Made by a program: the position numbers and the translations under genes. DNA of 64,000 nt from Stramonita haemastoma. Its lineage: Eukaryota > Mollusca > Gastropoda > Neogastropoda > Muricidae. The DNA lies in the NCBI GenBank assembly GCA_030674155.1, contig CM060328.1:45605456-45669455 (forward strand). The letters run 5' to 3'. Of the stretch, positions 43,102-54,079 are shown piece by piece. Numbering within the stretch: position 1 is the stretch's first letter; every line of letters begins with the position of its first letter. Below the pieces are notes generated by a model that was not told the DNA's origin, ran no database searches, and saw only the letters and a list, made by a program, of their open reading frames with translations.

Positions 43102-44680
43102 CTATGAGCATGGAGTGCTGTCAAAATAATGACTCAGGATACGACCATTTAGCTGTAGTGTCTCATTGCAACCATTGCTTACTGGGATGTGTTTCACAAA
43201 TGGCAATAGGTGATGAAGTTTTGTACAGGCCACTGTCTTGCGGTCCTGTAGGGGAATGTGGGCCTCCTTCTGGTGGCTATAGGGCTGCCTCCACACAGTT
43301 CTACCTGATAGGTCAAACGTAACACTTTCTCCGTTTGCGCAGGGGTCCACAACATGCATCCGGGACGGATAGCCTAGTGGTCAGAACATTGCGCTGGCAA
43401 TTTGAAGACCCGGGTTCGAATCTGGTCGAGGAGATTTTTCTCCTGGAGTTAACATCAGTGCTGACTCCACTCTCCCCACAAGTCCTTCGGATGAGACTTT
43501 AAACCGAGGCCCCGTGTGCGAACGCACGCAGAACATCTTGCGCACACGTTAAATCCTGTTCCGCTTTTCGTAAGAGTAGGCCATCGTGTGCCGGTGGGAA
43601 CAGATGACATTTACAAAACTGCATACACACGGGGACTGGATGTAAAAAAGCACAAGAGTGCTTATCCCATTATCCTCGATATAAAAGAATAAATCAAATC
43701 AAATCAAATCAAATCAAATCCGTGAAATGGGCGGCGTTTTAGGGGAAGACCCATTCTTTGGATACTTGTACATATGAAATATGAATATATCGTGATCCCA
43801 CACAAAGTTGAATCTTCGTGGTAAAAGCTTATATCCAGGTATGGATACTTCCAAATCCGATTCTGATGGGATGGCCTTTGTTGTGGAAGAGTTTCCATCT
43901 GAATTTCGTGCTGACATCTAGGATGAAGGTGGGCTTCAGATCCATGAGTAGGCGGTAAACTTTCAGCTGAAGGTTTATGGGTATGGCCACGTCTGCATCA
44001 TCGTCCCAGGGAATGAATCCATGATGGCGCCACGAGCCAAGCAAAGTGCCCCCATACAAGAAGTAGGGGATGTTGGTCCGGTCCATGGCTACTGTGAAGA
44101 CGTCAAGGAGCTCCACTATACTGCACAGGTTCCATCCCTGCAAAGCTTGCTTGAAGGGCAAGAGGTTTTTGTCCTGGGTGTGGAAATTGAGGTCTCCACA
44201 ATCCGTGTTGGACCTGTTCCCAGACAAAGGTCTACTGGGGACAGACCCGTTGGTCACTTTTTGTGCCGAGGATTCTTGAACTTGCAGTTTGTCTGAATGT
44301 TCCACAACGTTCACCATCCAAGGCACTGGTTGTCTGTGGATTGTATACAGTGGTGGTTGTTGCTGGACAGAAGCAAGTGCTGTCTGATGAGGAGCAACCA
44401 TCCCAGGCCCTTTGCCTTTATCCCACAGTGACAGCTGGGTGGGTGAAGAGGTGAAAGGACTCTGTGCGCTTTTCAAAGTCATGACTTTGCAATGCAGCCC
44501 ATGAAGTATATATAGGTAGGTCATGGTGTTGAAAACAGCTGCCAGCAGAAGTAGAGCCATGGTGAGGTACCAGGCTTGACGTAAACCGCACCTGCCCTGT
44601 AGCCATGGTAACATGGTCACAGGTGCCTGAAACAGGGAAGAGGATGGCTTAAAAACACATCCTCCTTCAATTTCAGACAT
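43102..44680 (-). pseudogene. LicD-domain gene copy 1, split by a SINE and frameshifted
   Basis: The N-terminal 283 residues are open (44680 to about 43835): transmembrane segment, low-complexity stem, then [17 protein letters not shown] and [11 protein letters not shown]. After [18 protein letters not shown] the frame is lost and the continuation appears in other frames ([31 protein letters not shown]). The coding sequence is then interrupted by the SINE at 43361-43720 and resumes at 43359-43102 with KTVACTKLHHLLPFVKH and FDSTPCS. It also has changes near the break. Function is very unlikely. Confidence 0.9.
43361..43720 (+). mobile_element. SINE-A, full-length copy inserted in LicD copy 1
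   Basis: Reference copy for this family. The tRNA-like head (gatagcctagtggtcagaac as A-box region, gggttcgaatc as B box) is followed by a body with agttaacatcagtgctgactc, cttcggatgagac, gtgtgcgaacgcacgcagaa, gcttttcgtaagagtaggcc and cacacggggactgg. The tail is attatcctcgatataaaaga followed by an AAATC repeat. It lies opposite to the LicD gene and splits that gene's coding sequence. A possible 4-bp target duplication (atcc) flanks it. Confidence 0.9.
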
Positions 44681-44785
44681 ATAATATGAGAAAAATCAAT
44701 GAAATATCAAATCAGAACGACATTGAAAATGAAGTTGAGTAAACACGAAACATCAGCACAACGGGAGTATACAAGCACGCAACTA

Positions 44786-44930
<145 letters not shown>

Positions 44931-45149
44931 AGAGAATGTACTCGAGTGATCTGACGTAGGCCTATGTCACAATGAGTATTGTGCATTTTTAATATCCTAA
45001 GTTTGAGAGCTGTTGTGTATTACTGATTATTCAACGTCTAGTGATGAGTCATTCACAATCACGTGAGATTCTATGCCTGCGCATGAAACCAGTGATGCTT
45101 GCATGATGCCAGAGAAGAGATGCATGCTTTTGCTGCCCAATAAGTATCA

Positions 45150-46580
45150 TTATTTTACCCGGTTAGTTCGTTCGGAAGCAATATATGACAAGACATGACA
45201 GTTGTGAATCATCTTTCTACCTCTCAAATTAGATCTAAATTATCCTATGGACAAGAATTCTTTTTTGGCGTTTCTAAGTAGTCCTTCTAAAGAAGCTTCA
45301 AAGCATAGACCATAAGGCAGGCAGACTCGCTCTGGGTGTACCATTTCATGCCTCTGCACTTTATACATGCTAATATATAAAAAGAATGACAAAATAAAGA
45401 AAGAAAGAAACTGGATTACTACCACTTGACGAGTACGACAACCTGCATATGTGCCAAATATATTTTGAGAAGCTGACACCTGAAAAACCTTTCTTCAGAA
45501 GAGTTGAAAATGAGGTCTGATATAGATTTTCCTAAAAGAGCATGACACATAGGCCTACACTATTTGATGACAATTAGTATTATATACCACATCCGTTGGA
45601 GCATTCCGAAATTTTAGAATTAAGTGTAGCCCAGACCCACAAAGAGAAGTTTCAGTGTGTCCTGTTTTGGGAAATGAAACGAGCACACTTTGATGTAGAT
45701 TATACCGATATGAAAAAGAATGAGAATCCAATGTGATGGCAGTTAATGTTCATTTACATATTCAACAAAATTATTCTCATTGTCTTAAAATTTATACAGA
45801 TGGTTCATTTTTAGACAATCATCAAGCAGGTTCAGGTTTCGTCATACAGCACTAAAATGAGAAAAGTCATAATTATTATGTAGGTAATTATAGATCTGGT
45901 TTTGTTTTGTTTTGTACAGCTGAACTGATTGCTATTCTCATGGCATTGACTTTCATTTTAAATCATCCATACTGCTTTTTTCATATGTTACTTTGTGTGG
46001 ACTAAAATCGGTTTTATATCAAAGTCTATAACTTGTAAGGACACAACTAAACTTATTAAGTTATATTAGACATTAAGCACTTCATAAATCTTTTACATTT
46101 AATAGCTGTTTTTGTTTCCTTTTGGTGGATTCCTTCACATATAGGATTATTTTCTAATGAGTGGGCTGATAGGGCTGCGAAAAAAGATGCACGTAATGAA
46201 ACGGGGTCTATAGTAGGTTACTGCATGTCTCTTTATCAAATGCAGAGAGTTACTGGTTGTTACAAGTTGCATCCTTAAACAAATTCAGAAAAAAGTATCA
46301 GCAAAACGAGCGATTTTTACATTCAACTCCAAGTGGTAACAGTGTAGGGCCTAGCTGAATATCGAATACATTGATCACTTGGAGACTCATACAAATGTTG
46401 TCACAGGCATTATATTTCAGGACAAGATTAAATGCTTATGCAAATGTGGTGAACATATTTCAAATACGTATATCTTACTTGATAGTAAGACTTTGAAACG
46501 TTTTGACATTGCTAAAAATTAATGTGTATTGTCCTATAGCGCATTTATTTTATTGTATTTCTTGTAGTTTGTTTTTGGAT
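45150..46580 (+). mobile_element. Non-LTR element fragment with RNase H domain, degraded
   Basis: A broken frame encodes IYTDGSFLDN (first catalytic Asp), AELIAILMAL (catalytic Glu) and WIPSHIGLFSNEWADRAAK (final catalytic Asp), the order of an RNase HI domain. The left part (tctttctacctctc...ctaaattatcct) matches 54995-55060 and 45720-45870 matches 56435-56600. Stops and indels make it inactive. Confidence 0.75.
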
Positions 46581-46648
46581 TTTTAAATTCTTTTCCTTTC
46601 TTGATCTATTAATGTTTAGCATACATTTTCATTTGTTATTACTATGTA

Positions 46649-46649
<1 letters not shown>

Positions 46650-46720
<71 letters not shown>

Positions 46721-46780
46721 CACATCGTCTGGTATCACTTAGAGTGGAAAGACATTAAAATTTAAGACTTTAACTTACTG

Positions 46781-46835
<55 letters not shown>

Positions 46836-46840
46836 CTCTC
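46650..46840 (+). repeat. (CA)n and (CT)n microsatellites
   Basis: CA 46651-46720, CT 46783-46838. Confidence 0.96.
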
Positions 46841-46844
46841 CTTT

Positions 46845-47078
46845 TTGACTCCACTCTCCCTAAAAGTCCTTCGGGTGAGACTTTAAACCGAAGCCCCGTG
46901 TGCGAACGCACCAGAACATCTTGCGCGCACGTTAAATCCTGTTCCGCTTTTCGTAAGAGTAGGCCATCGTGTGCCGGTGGGAACAGATGACATTTACAAA
47001 ACTGCATACACACAGGAACTGGATGCAAAAAAGCACAAGAGTGCTTATTCCATTATCCTCGATATAGAAGAATAAATC
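46845..47078 (+). mobile_element. SINE-A, head missing
   Basis: Starts at ttgactccactctcccta next to a CT array, tail aataaatcaatcaa. Confidence 0.85.
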
Positions 47079-47103
47079 AATCAAACACACATACACACAC
47101 GAG

Positions 47104-47449
47104 GGACGGGATAGCATAATGGTCAGAACATTGCGCTCGCAATTTGACGACCCGAGATCGATTCCAGTTGGAGGGGATTTTCCCCCTGGAGTTAACATCA
47201 GTGCTGACTCCACTCTTCCCAAAAGTCTTTCGGATGAGACTATAAACCGAGGCCCCGTGTGCGAACGCACGCAGAACATCTTGCGCACACGTTAAATCCT
47301 GTTCCGCTTTTCGTAAGAGTAGGCCATTGTGTGCAGGTGGGAACAGATGACAATATTTTACACAACTGCATACACACGGGGGCTGGATGAAAAAAAGTAC
47401 CTGAGTGCTTATTCCATTATCCTCGATATAAAAGAATAAATAAATAAAA
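47104..47449 (+). mobile_element. SINE-A, full length
   Basis: Head gggatagcataatggtcaga, B box gagatcgattcc, complete body, tail aataaataaataaa. It is only about 25 bp after the previous copy. Confidence 0.88.
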
Positions 47450-47460
47450 CGCCCACATAC

Positions 47461-47510
47461 ACACTCACACGCGCTCGCGTGCACACACTGCCCACCCCTA
47501 AACATACACA

Positions 47511-47551
<41 letters not shown>

Positions 47552-47765
47552 CCGCGCGCCCTAAACACACACTCTCTCTCACAAACACACACACTGCCCA
47601 TCTACCCCTAAAACACACACGCGCGCACATACACACACATATACATAGGCCTACTGCCCACTCAGCCCTAAACACTCACACATAGACAGACAGACAGACA
47701 CACACACACACGCCCGCACACACACACGCACACACACACACACACACACACACTGCCCACTCACC
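47461..47765 (+). repeat. (CA)n-rich block with a C run
   Basis: Repeated cacacactgcccac(cc)taaacacac units (~50-60 bp minisatellite) and a ~34-base C run at 47517-47550. Confidence 0.85.
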
Positions 47766-47789
47766 CTAAACACACATGCACCCACCCAC

Positions 47790-48150
47790 CCAGGACAGCC
47801 TGGTGGTGAGATGGATGGGCTGGTGATCTGCTGACCCATGCTCGAATCTTGCTCAAGAGGATTTTTCCTCTGGAGTTAACACCTGTGCCGATTCCAGTCC
47901 CCACTAAAGTCCTTCTGATGAGACTATAAAGAGAGGTCCCGTGTGCGAACGCACGCAGAACATCTTGCCCACATGTTATAACCCTTCCACTTTTTGTAAG
48001 AGCAGGCCATTATGTGCCGGTGGGAAGGGATAACAAGACTGACCAAACTGCAGACACACGGGGACAGGATGTAAAAAAACCCACAACAAACCCACATGAG
48101 TGCTTATTTCATTATCCTCGAAATTAAAGAATAAAATGAAATAAATAAAA
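47790..48150 (+). mobile_element. SINE-A, full length, diverged
   Basis: Head gacagcctggtggtgagatg, B box tgctcgaatct, body, tail cattatcctcgaaattaaag. Confidence 0.8.
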
Positions 48151-48270
48151 CAGACACACATCCCGGAATTCAAAATGGCGGAAACACACACAGGCAGCCA
48201 CAGGGCTCTCTCCTAAGCCAAGACCTGCAGCGAAAGACGCGGACCCAGTCAGTCACCAGCAAGTCAGCCT

Positions 48271-48309
<39 letters not shown>
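48271..48309 (+). repeat. G run (~39)
   Basis: The longest homopolymer in the window. Confidence 0.95.
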
Positions 48310-48311
<2 letters not shown>

Positions 48312-48357
48312 CAACAGCCGGGTCCTGGAGTTTGCAATGGAAGTGTTATGTGGCAGA

Positions 48358-48672
48358 ACAAACCTATCACTAGACTTGACCACCCGGTTCGATTCCCGTT
48401 CAAGGGGATTTTTTCCTTGAGAGTTAACATCAGTGCTGACTCCACTCTCTCCGAAAGTCTTTTGGATGATGCCGAGGCCCCGAGTGCCAACGCACGCAGA
48501 ACATCTTGCGCACACGTTAAATCCTGTTCTGCTTTTGGCTTTTCGTAAGAGTAGGCCATGTGTGCCGGTGGGAACAGATGAACAGATTTATAACACTGCA
48601 TAGGCCTACACACGGGGACTGGATGTAATAAAAGCACATGTGCTTATTCCATTATCTTGATATAAAAGAATT
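48358..48672 (+). mobile_element. SINE-A, with internal GGCCTA insertion
   Basis: Complete body and tail. Where other copies read gcatacacacgg this one reads gcataggcctacacacgg (48598-48615). Confidence 0.85.
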
Positions 48673-49037
48673 TAGAAAAAAAAAGACTGCAGATAGGTGT
48701 GACAACATCGCTTACCTCACGAAAAGGATTCGGGCCCTAAGTCAACGCTTCTTCTCTCTAGAAGAAAACGCTGGACAAAGTACCAGACGAAAAAGAAAAG
48801 CCCAGAACTTGTCGCGTTGCCATGGTGACAGCCAGACACCAAGCTGTACTTTTTACCTTTCTCTACTGTCTTCAGCATTATGGAGATTTTGTAGACTTCG
48901 GGGTGTATGCTGGGTTACGTTTGTGCTATCCTAGCCCACCGAAAGCTGACATTGAGTGAGGGGATCTTAAACGTGCATATTTGATCTTCTGCATATATAT
49001 ATATATATAATATATATATAAAATCGATATATATATA

Positions 49038-49210
49038 TAATGATAAAAACACGACTGTGTTCAGCTTCATCTCTTTATTTGACAGCAAATTTTCGCTTCT
49101 ATTCTGAAGCTTCATCAGGCTGAATCAGCCTGATGAAGCTTCAGAATAGAAGCGAAAATTTGCTATCAAGTAAAGAGATGAAGCTGAACACAGTCGTGTT
49201 TTTATCATTA
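49038..49210. repeat. 173-bp near-perfect palindrome (86-bp arms)
   Basis: Arms 49038-49123 and 49125-49210 are reverse complements with two mismatches and a one-base centre (49124). The terminal bases are TAATGATAAAAACACGAC on both strands. It is embedded in TA repeats. Each strand has CTGATGA, a 5-bp stem (GCTTC/GAAGC) and GAAA in order. Confidence 0.92.
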
Positions 49211-49282
49211 GTTTACTATTTTACCTCAACTGTGTGCCTGGAGGGAGCGGTGCCCAGCAGAACTGTGGGTTTTTATCAAGTC

Positions 49283-49405
<123 letters not shown>

Positions 49406-49717
49406 GGGAATTGAGGAACTGGCAGATCTGCGCTTGAACTTGAAGTTGACCTGCCAGATCAGAAAAATCCCAAGCCTTATTTCATCAGACACAGGGGAGA
49501 TTCGAACCTAAGACTTGATGACCCATGGAATTATGGTCTTAATAACTCGGCTATCGCGTCTGTTTTACTTACGCTGAGGTTGCCTACTCCCTCCACAGGC
49601 AGAGCAGGAAAGGACAGTGTCAATCCAACTCACCGGCCAAGCCAAGGGGAAGTACGTCTTTTGGTTGAGATGACATCCTGGACATGACGTCAAAAAGAAA
49701 ACCGTGCACACAAGTAA

Positions 49718-49850
49718 GAGAAAGCCGTCGTGTGCTGGTGGAAATTAGAAGACAAGATTTACCAAAAAATACAAAGATTTACAAAACTGCATACAAACGG
49801 GGACTGGATGCAAAAAAGCATGTGAGTGCTTATTCCATTATCCTCGATAG
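49718..49850 (+). mobile_element. SINE-A 3' fragment
   Basis: From taagagaaagccgtcgtgtg to attatcctcgatag, replaced by repeat R10 in the tail. Confidence 0.65.
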
Positions 49851-49854
49851 TTGT

Positions 49855-50155
49855 AGTAGGCACCCATCAGTCTCGGAAGACTACGGAGTTGCACTTAAGT
49901 CTTTAGAGCGCAAAGCCTGGGTAAGTATGGAGGGCAAACTTACTCATGCAGCAGACCCCCCCCCCCCCCCCCCCCCCCCACCTCTCCACGCCACTGGAAT
50001 GATCAATTGGAAAGGCAATGACCGATACAAATGGTTCCAGTACCGACGCAGGAGCCACCAGAACGTTGCCATATACAGCCTCGAGCCCCCCTGGGACTCC
50101 AACTCCCCGATTTCCCCTCAGAGAATGGTGTCTAAACACGACACCTATGTGCATG
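49855..50155 (+). repeat. Dispersed repeat R10 (copy 1)
   Basis: Contains catcagtctcggaagactac, tgatcaattggaaaggcaat and ccaccagaacgtt, matching 53560-53855. A C run sits at 49959-49979. Confidence 0.7.
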
Positions 50156-50157
50156 CT

Positions 50158-50161
<4 letters not shown>

Positions 50162-50207
<46 letters not shown>
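50162..50207 (+). repeat. (TA)n microsatellite
   Basis: About 22 TA units between R10 and the next SINE. Confidence 0.97.
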
Positions 50208-50208
<1 letters not shown>

Positions 50209-50490
50209 GTCCGTCCCGAGCCATAAGGCTCATCAGGCCGGTGCTTATCTCGGTTTCTGTGGCGTTAAGCGACTGAGAGTCATAGACTCCCCCCTGGATA
50301 GGACGCCAGTCTATCGCAGGATTAACCCCCAACACAAGGTTGGTACCCCTTTTACACCTGGGTGGGGTGAGAAAATAGCCGTAAAGTGCCTTTTCCAAGG
50401 GCACAACGCCATAGCGGAATAGCTGGGATCGAACCCGCAACCTTTAGATTACGAGTACAACACCCTAACCACTAGGCCACAGCGGCTAAA
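50205..50490 (-). mobile_element. SINE with tRNA-Thr(CGT)-like head (copy 1)
   Basis: Minus strand reads cgctgtggcctagtggttag, then an anticodon-like loop ctcgtaa and B box ggttcgatccc, then a body with ccttggaaaaggcactttac and cctatccaggggggagtct. The last segment ends at the TA array. Confidence 0.8.
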
Positions 50491-50493
50491 ATA

Positions 50494-50497
<4 letters not shown>

Positions 50498-50563
<66 letters not shown>
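50498..50563 (+). repeat. (TA)n microsatellite
   Basis: Follows the SINE head. Confidence 0.96.
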
Positions 50564-50567
<4 letters not shown>

Positions 50568-50569
<2 letters not shown>

Positions 50570-50845
50570 TTGTCATCCGCTCCTACCGGCACACGATGGC
50601 CTGCTCTTCCGAAAGGAGGAAAGGGGTTTTAACGTGTGCGCAAGATGTTCTGCGTGCATTTGCACACGAAGCCTCGGTTTATAGTCACATCCGAATGACT
50701 TTGACATTGAGTTCGATTTTTTCGTCAAACTGGGAAGAAAGGGCGAGGCTGGGTACGAACCCAGAACCTCACGGTTTACTTGTTGGCAGGCGAACGTCTT
50801 AACCATCCTGCCACTTTCCTTCCTCCTCGATATAAATAAATAAAT
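50568..50845 (-). mobile_element. SINE-B (variant head)
   Basis: Minus strand head is ggtggcaggatggttaagac with B box gggttcgtacc. The body matches SINE-A through cggatgtgactataaaccg and gtaggagcggatgac. Confidence 0.75.
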
Positions 50846-51277
50846 AACAAAAAATAAAATAAAAAGGTATCGCAAGCAGAACAGAGAAAAATGTCCACGA
50901 GTCATCATTCTGTAAGACAGTTCTCAACAGAACGTGGTGTCTGCATATGTTAGCTGAGAACAAGTGCCACTTAACACCATCAAAGTGACCCAGCAGTGCA
51001 GGGTCCTTGTAACTGGCGGCCCCATGGCAGCTTGACCTTGATGGGCTCCCTGTCGACCTCTAACCCCAGGGGTGTGACATCGTGAATCTGGGTATGGCTT
51101 GGGTGGAGAGATTGAAATGAGCAGTGTGGGAACAGCATACAAAACAAGAACACCACAGATGACGAGGCAGCCTCCCCCCCCCCCCCCCCTCCTGCATAAA
51201 AAAAGAAACAAACCCAACCCTCCAGCCCCCAAAAAAAACCCACACAAAAAACTAGCCCCCACCCCCCAAACACACAC

Positions 51278-51480
51278 ATGAGACTATAAACCGAGGTCCC
51301 ATGAGTTAATGCACACAAAACATCTTGTGCACACATTAAAACCCATTTCACTATCAGAAAGAGTAGGCCAATGTGTGCTGGTGGGAATGGATGACAAAAT
51401 TTCCCAAACTGCATACACATGGGGAGTGGATGCAAAAAGCATATTGGTGAGTATTCCATTATCCTCGAAATTAAATACTA
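51278..51480 (+). mobile_element. SINE-A fragment in duplicated block, unit B
   Basis: Equivalent of 41562-41760 and 62140-62340. Confidence 0.75.
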
Positions 51481-51970
51481 CTAGACTTATGCCTATGAAC
51501 TTCTTGGGGAACAAAGGGCCACGTCCCTCAAAGGGACTGGGTTCTGGGAAATCCCCTTCAGCTGGCTGACTTCATTCAGCTCTCTGTACCAGGTAATTAA
51601 AGAACACACACACACACACACACCCACACACACCACCTCTCATTACTTTTTGTTTTTGCATATTCTTATTAAAAACAAATTTAGGTTAAGAAGCCAAATA
51701 AACAACCACTAAACAATAGCAACAGTAGCCCCCCCATTAAAACCATAAGTTTTCAGTTTCTTTTCAAGGTGTAGACAGTAACCACATACCTGTGAAAAAT
51801 ATTTGCCCACGGATCAATAACAAATTAGTATTAGAATTAGGAATGACATCTATGGATGCTCTTTTTTCCTTCTGTTCAACAGCCAAGTTTTGGAAACCTG
51901 AGAATTTTTCTTTAGCAATTTTCTCTAAAGCTGCTGGCACTTGTCTGTCAGTACCCACACTTTGCCGATC

Positions 51971-53191
51971 TTATGAGCATGGAGTGCTGTCAAAATAATG
52001 ACTCAGGATACGACCATTTAGCTGTAGTGTCTCATTGCAACCATTGCTTACTGGGATGTGTTTCACAAATGGCAATAGGCGATGAAGTTTTGTACAGGCC
52101 ACTGTTTTGTGGTCTTCTAGGGCAATGCCGATCTTCTGGTGGTTAAAGTCGCCGCCTTCACACACTTCTACTTGATAGGTCAAACGTAACACTTTCTCCG
52201 TTTGCGCAGGGGTCCACAACATGCGTCCGTGAAATGGGCGGCGCTTTAGGGGGAATACCCATTCTTGAGGGAACTTGAATATTTTAAATAAGGGTATATC
52301 GTGATCCCAAATGAAGTTGGAATCTTGGTGGTAAAAGTTAATATCCAGGAATGGATACTTCCAGGGCGCTCCTTTGATGCGGTGGCCTTTGTGGTGGAAG
52401 AATTTCCATCTTCTCCTCTGTTTGACTCCAAGGTTGAAGGTGGGATTTAGACCCTTGAGCAGGTCGTGGACTTTATACTTAAGGTCTATGGGTATGGCCA
52501 CATTTGCATCATCGTCCCAGGGAATGAATCCATGATGGCGCCACGAGCCAAGCAAAGTGCCCCCATACAAGAAGTAGGTGATATTGGCCCGGTCCATGGC
52601 TGCTGTGAAGACGTCTAGGAGCTCCACTATATTGCACAGGTTCCATCCCTGCAAAGCTTGCTTGAAGGGCAAGAGGTTTTTGTCCTGGGTGTGGAAATTG
52701 AGGTCTCCACAATCAGGATTGGACCTGTTCCCAGACAAAGGTCTACTGGGGACAGACCCGTTGGTCACTTTTTGTGCCGAGGATTCTTGAACTTGCAGTT
52801 TGTCTGAATGTTCCACAACGTTCACCATCCAAGGCACTGGTTGTCTGTGGATTGTATACAGTGGTGGTTGCTGCTGGACAGAAGCAAGTGCTGTCTGATG
52901 AGGAGCAACCATCCCAGGCCCTTTGCCTTTATCCCACAGTGACTGCTGGGTGGGTGAAGAGGTGAAAGGACTCTGTGTGCTGTTCGAAGTCATGAATTTG
53001 TGAGGCAACGCACGGAGTATATAAAGGTAGGTCATGGTGTTGAAAACAGCTGCCAGCAGAAGTAGAGCCATGGAGAGGTACCAGGCTTGACGTAAACCAC
53101 ACCTGTCCTGTAGCCATGGTAACATGGTCACAGGTGCCTGAAACAGGGAAGAGGATGGCTTAAAAACACATCCTCCTTCAATTTCAGACAT
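51971..53191 (-). CDS. LicD-domain (fukutin-like) type II membrane protein, intact copy
   Basis: 406 codons, no internal stop. LicD/fukutin/FKRP-type proteins transfer phospho-sugar or phosphocholine groups, in animals mostly in the Golgi. A hydrophobic anchor lies at about residues 36-57 ([20 protein letters not shown]), followed by a Ser/Gln/Pro-rich stem. The LicD domain runs from about 190: [49 protein letters not shown]-like and KYPFLDINFYHQD segments, PLKRRPFHGRMLWTP. The WDDDAN motif has Asn where copies 1 and 3 have Asp. The start is uncertain: a good acceptor (ccctgtttcag) ends at 53138, so residues before it may be intron and translation may start at Met 23 (53125) or in an upstream exon. 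The acceptor substrate cannot be inferred. Confidence 0.88.
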   Translation of the reverse strand: MSEIEGGCVFKPSSSLFQAPVTMLPWLQDRCGLRQAWYLSMALLLLAAVFNTMTYLYILRALPHKFMTSNSTQSPFTSSPTQQSLWDKGKGPGMVAPHQTALASVQQQPPLYTIHRQPVPWMVNVVEHSDKLQVQESSAQKVTNGSVPSRPLSGNRSNPDCGDLNFHTQDKNLLPFKQALQGWNLCNIVELLDVFTAAMDRANITYFLYGGTLLGSWRHHGFIPWDDDANVAIPIDLKYKVHDLLKGLNPTFNLGVKQRRRWKFFHHKGHRIKGAPWKYPFLDINFYHQDSNFIWDHDIPLFKIFKFPQEWVFPLKRRPFHGRMLWTPAQTEKVLRLTYQVEVCEGGDFNHQKIGIALEDHKTVACTKLHRLLPFVKHIPVSNGCNETLQLNGRILSHYFDSTPCS

Positions 53192-53559
53192 ATATGATAA
53201 AAGTCAATGAAATATCAAATCAGAAAGACATTGAAAATGAAGTTGAGTATACACAAAACATCAGTGCAATGCGGTTTACAAGCACGCAACTACACAATCT
53301 TGATAGATATGTGAAAGAGAATGTACTGGAGTGATCTGATGTCTGAGTACTGTGCATTTTTAATATCGTAAGTTTGAGAGCTGTTGTGTATTACTGATTA
53401 TATGTATAAAAAAGTTGTTTTTTTAAAATCAAAACGATAACAATCTATTCTGTTCAGAGTACATACTACACATTACTAAACGTCTGCCCAAGTGACACGT
53501 TCACTTACAGTCCAAGTAAAAAAAAAAAAAATTGATGGAAGGTAAAGACCTAAATGGTA

Positions 53560-53855
53560 GATGGGAGGCATCCGCCAGTCTCGGAAGACTATGGAGTTAT
53601 GCTCTAATGGCCCTAGAGCACGTAGCCTGTGTGAAAAAAGAATAGAGCAAGCTGTTACCCATACAGCAGACTCCCTTCTCCCTCCCCCCTCTCTGCACGT
53701 TGCTGGAATGGTCCATTGGAAAGGCAATCGTCAATGCGAATCACGGTTCCAGTGCTGTTGCAGAAGCCACCTGAACGTTAATATTGCCATTTGGGCATAC
53801 AGCCCTGAACCACCCCGAGGACTCCAAATGGGAACACAAAACTACTACTGTCACA
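53560..53855 (+). repeat. Dispersed repeat R10 (copy 2)
   Basis: Matches 49855-50155 through ccagtctcggaagactatgg and ggtccattggaaaggcaatc. Confidence 0.7.
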
Positions 53856-54079
53856 ACACAAAAAACCCAAAGGGTTATCCAAGTCTATTCTTGGAAGGAT
53901 AGGCTTCGATTTATGTTACTTGTTCGTTGCTCTTCATTCGTCCAATTACACTCCAGGAAGGGAGGGATGCAATTCTGTCACTTCCTAATAAGAAGACATA
54001 TGTTTGAAGTGATGCAGTTTCCAATGATATGAATAAACACTCACCATAACATTTCATTATACTACTTTATAAACTTTGT

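Larger units (their letters stand above)
50920..53400 (-). repeat. Segmental duplication unit B
   Basis: R6 (50935-51180), SINE-A fragment, short CA repeat, then LicD copy 2 and its 5' flank, in the same order as units A and C. Confidence 0.8.

Noticed and set aside
44021..44296. Plus-strand ORFs opposite the LicD genes (also at 52578 and 63525)
   Set aside because: Antisense shadows of the LicD coding frames, conserved only because the minus strand is.
46932..47288. Recurring ORF text MRKMFCVRSHTGPRF and LLLRKAEQDLTCAQDVLRAF
   Set aside because: The same SINE-A sequence read in two frames at many sites, not a protein family.
49038..49210. Confident hammerhead ribozyme call
   Set aside because: An extra base between CTGATGA and stem II, and no good stems I and III. 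Kept only as a resemblance.
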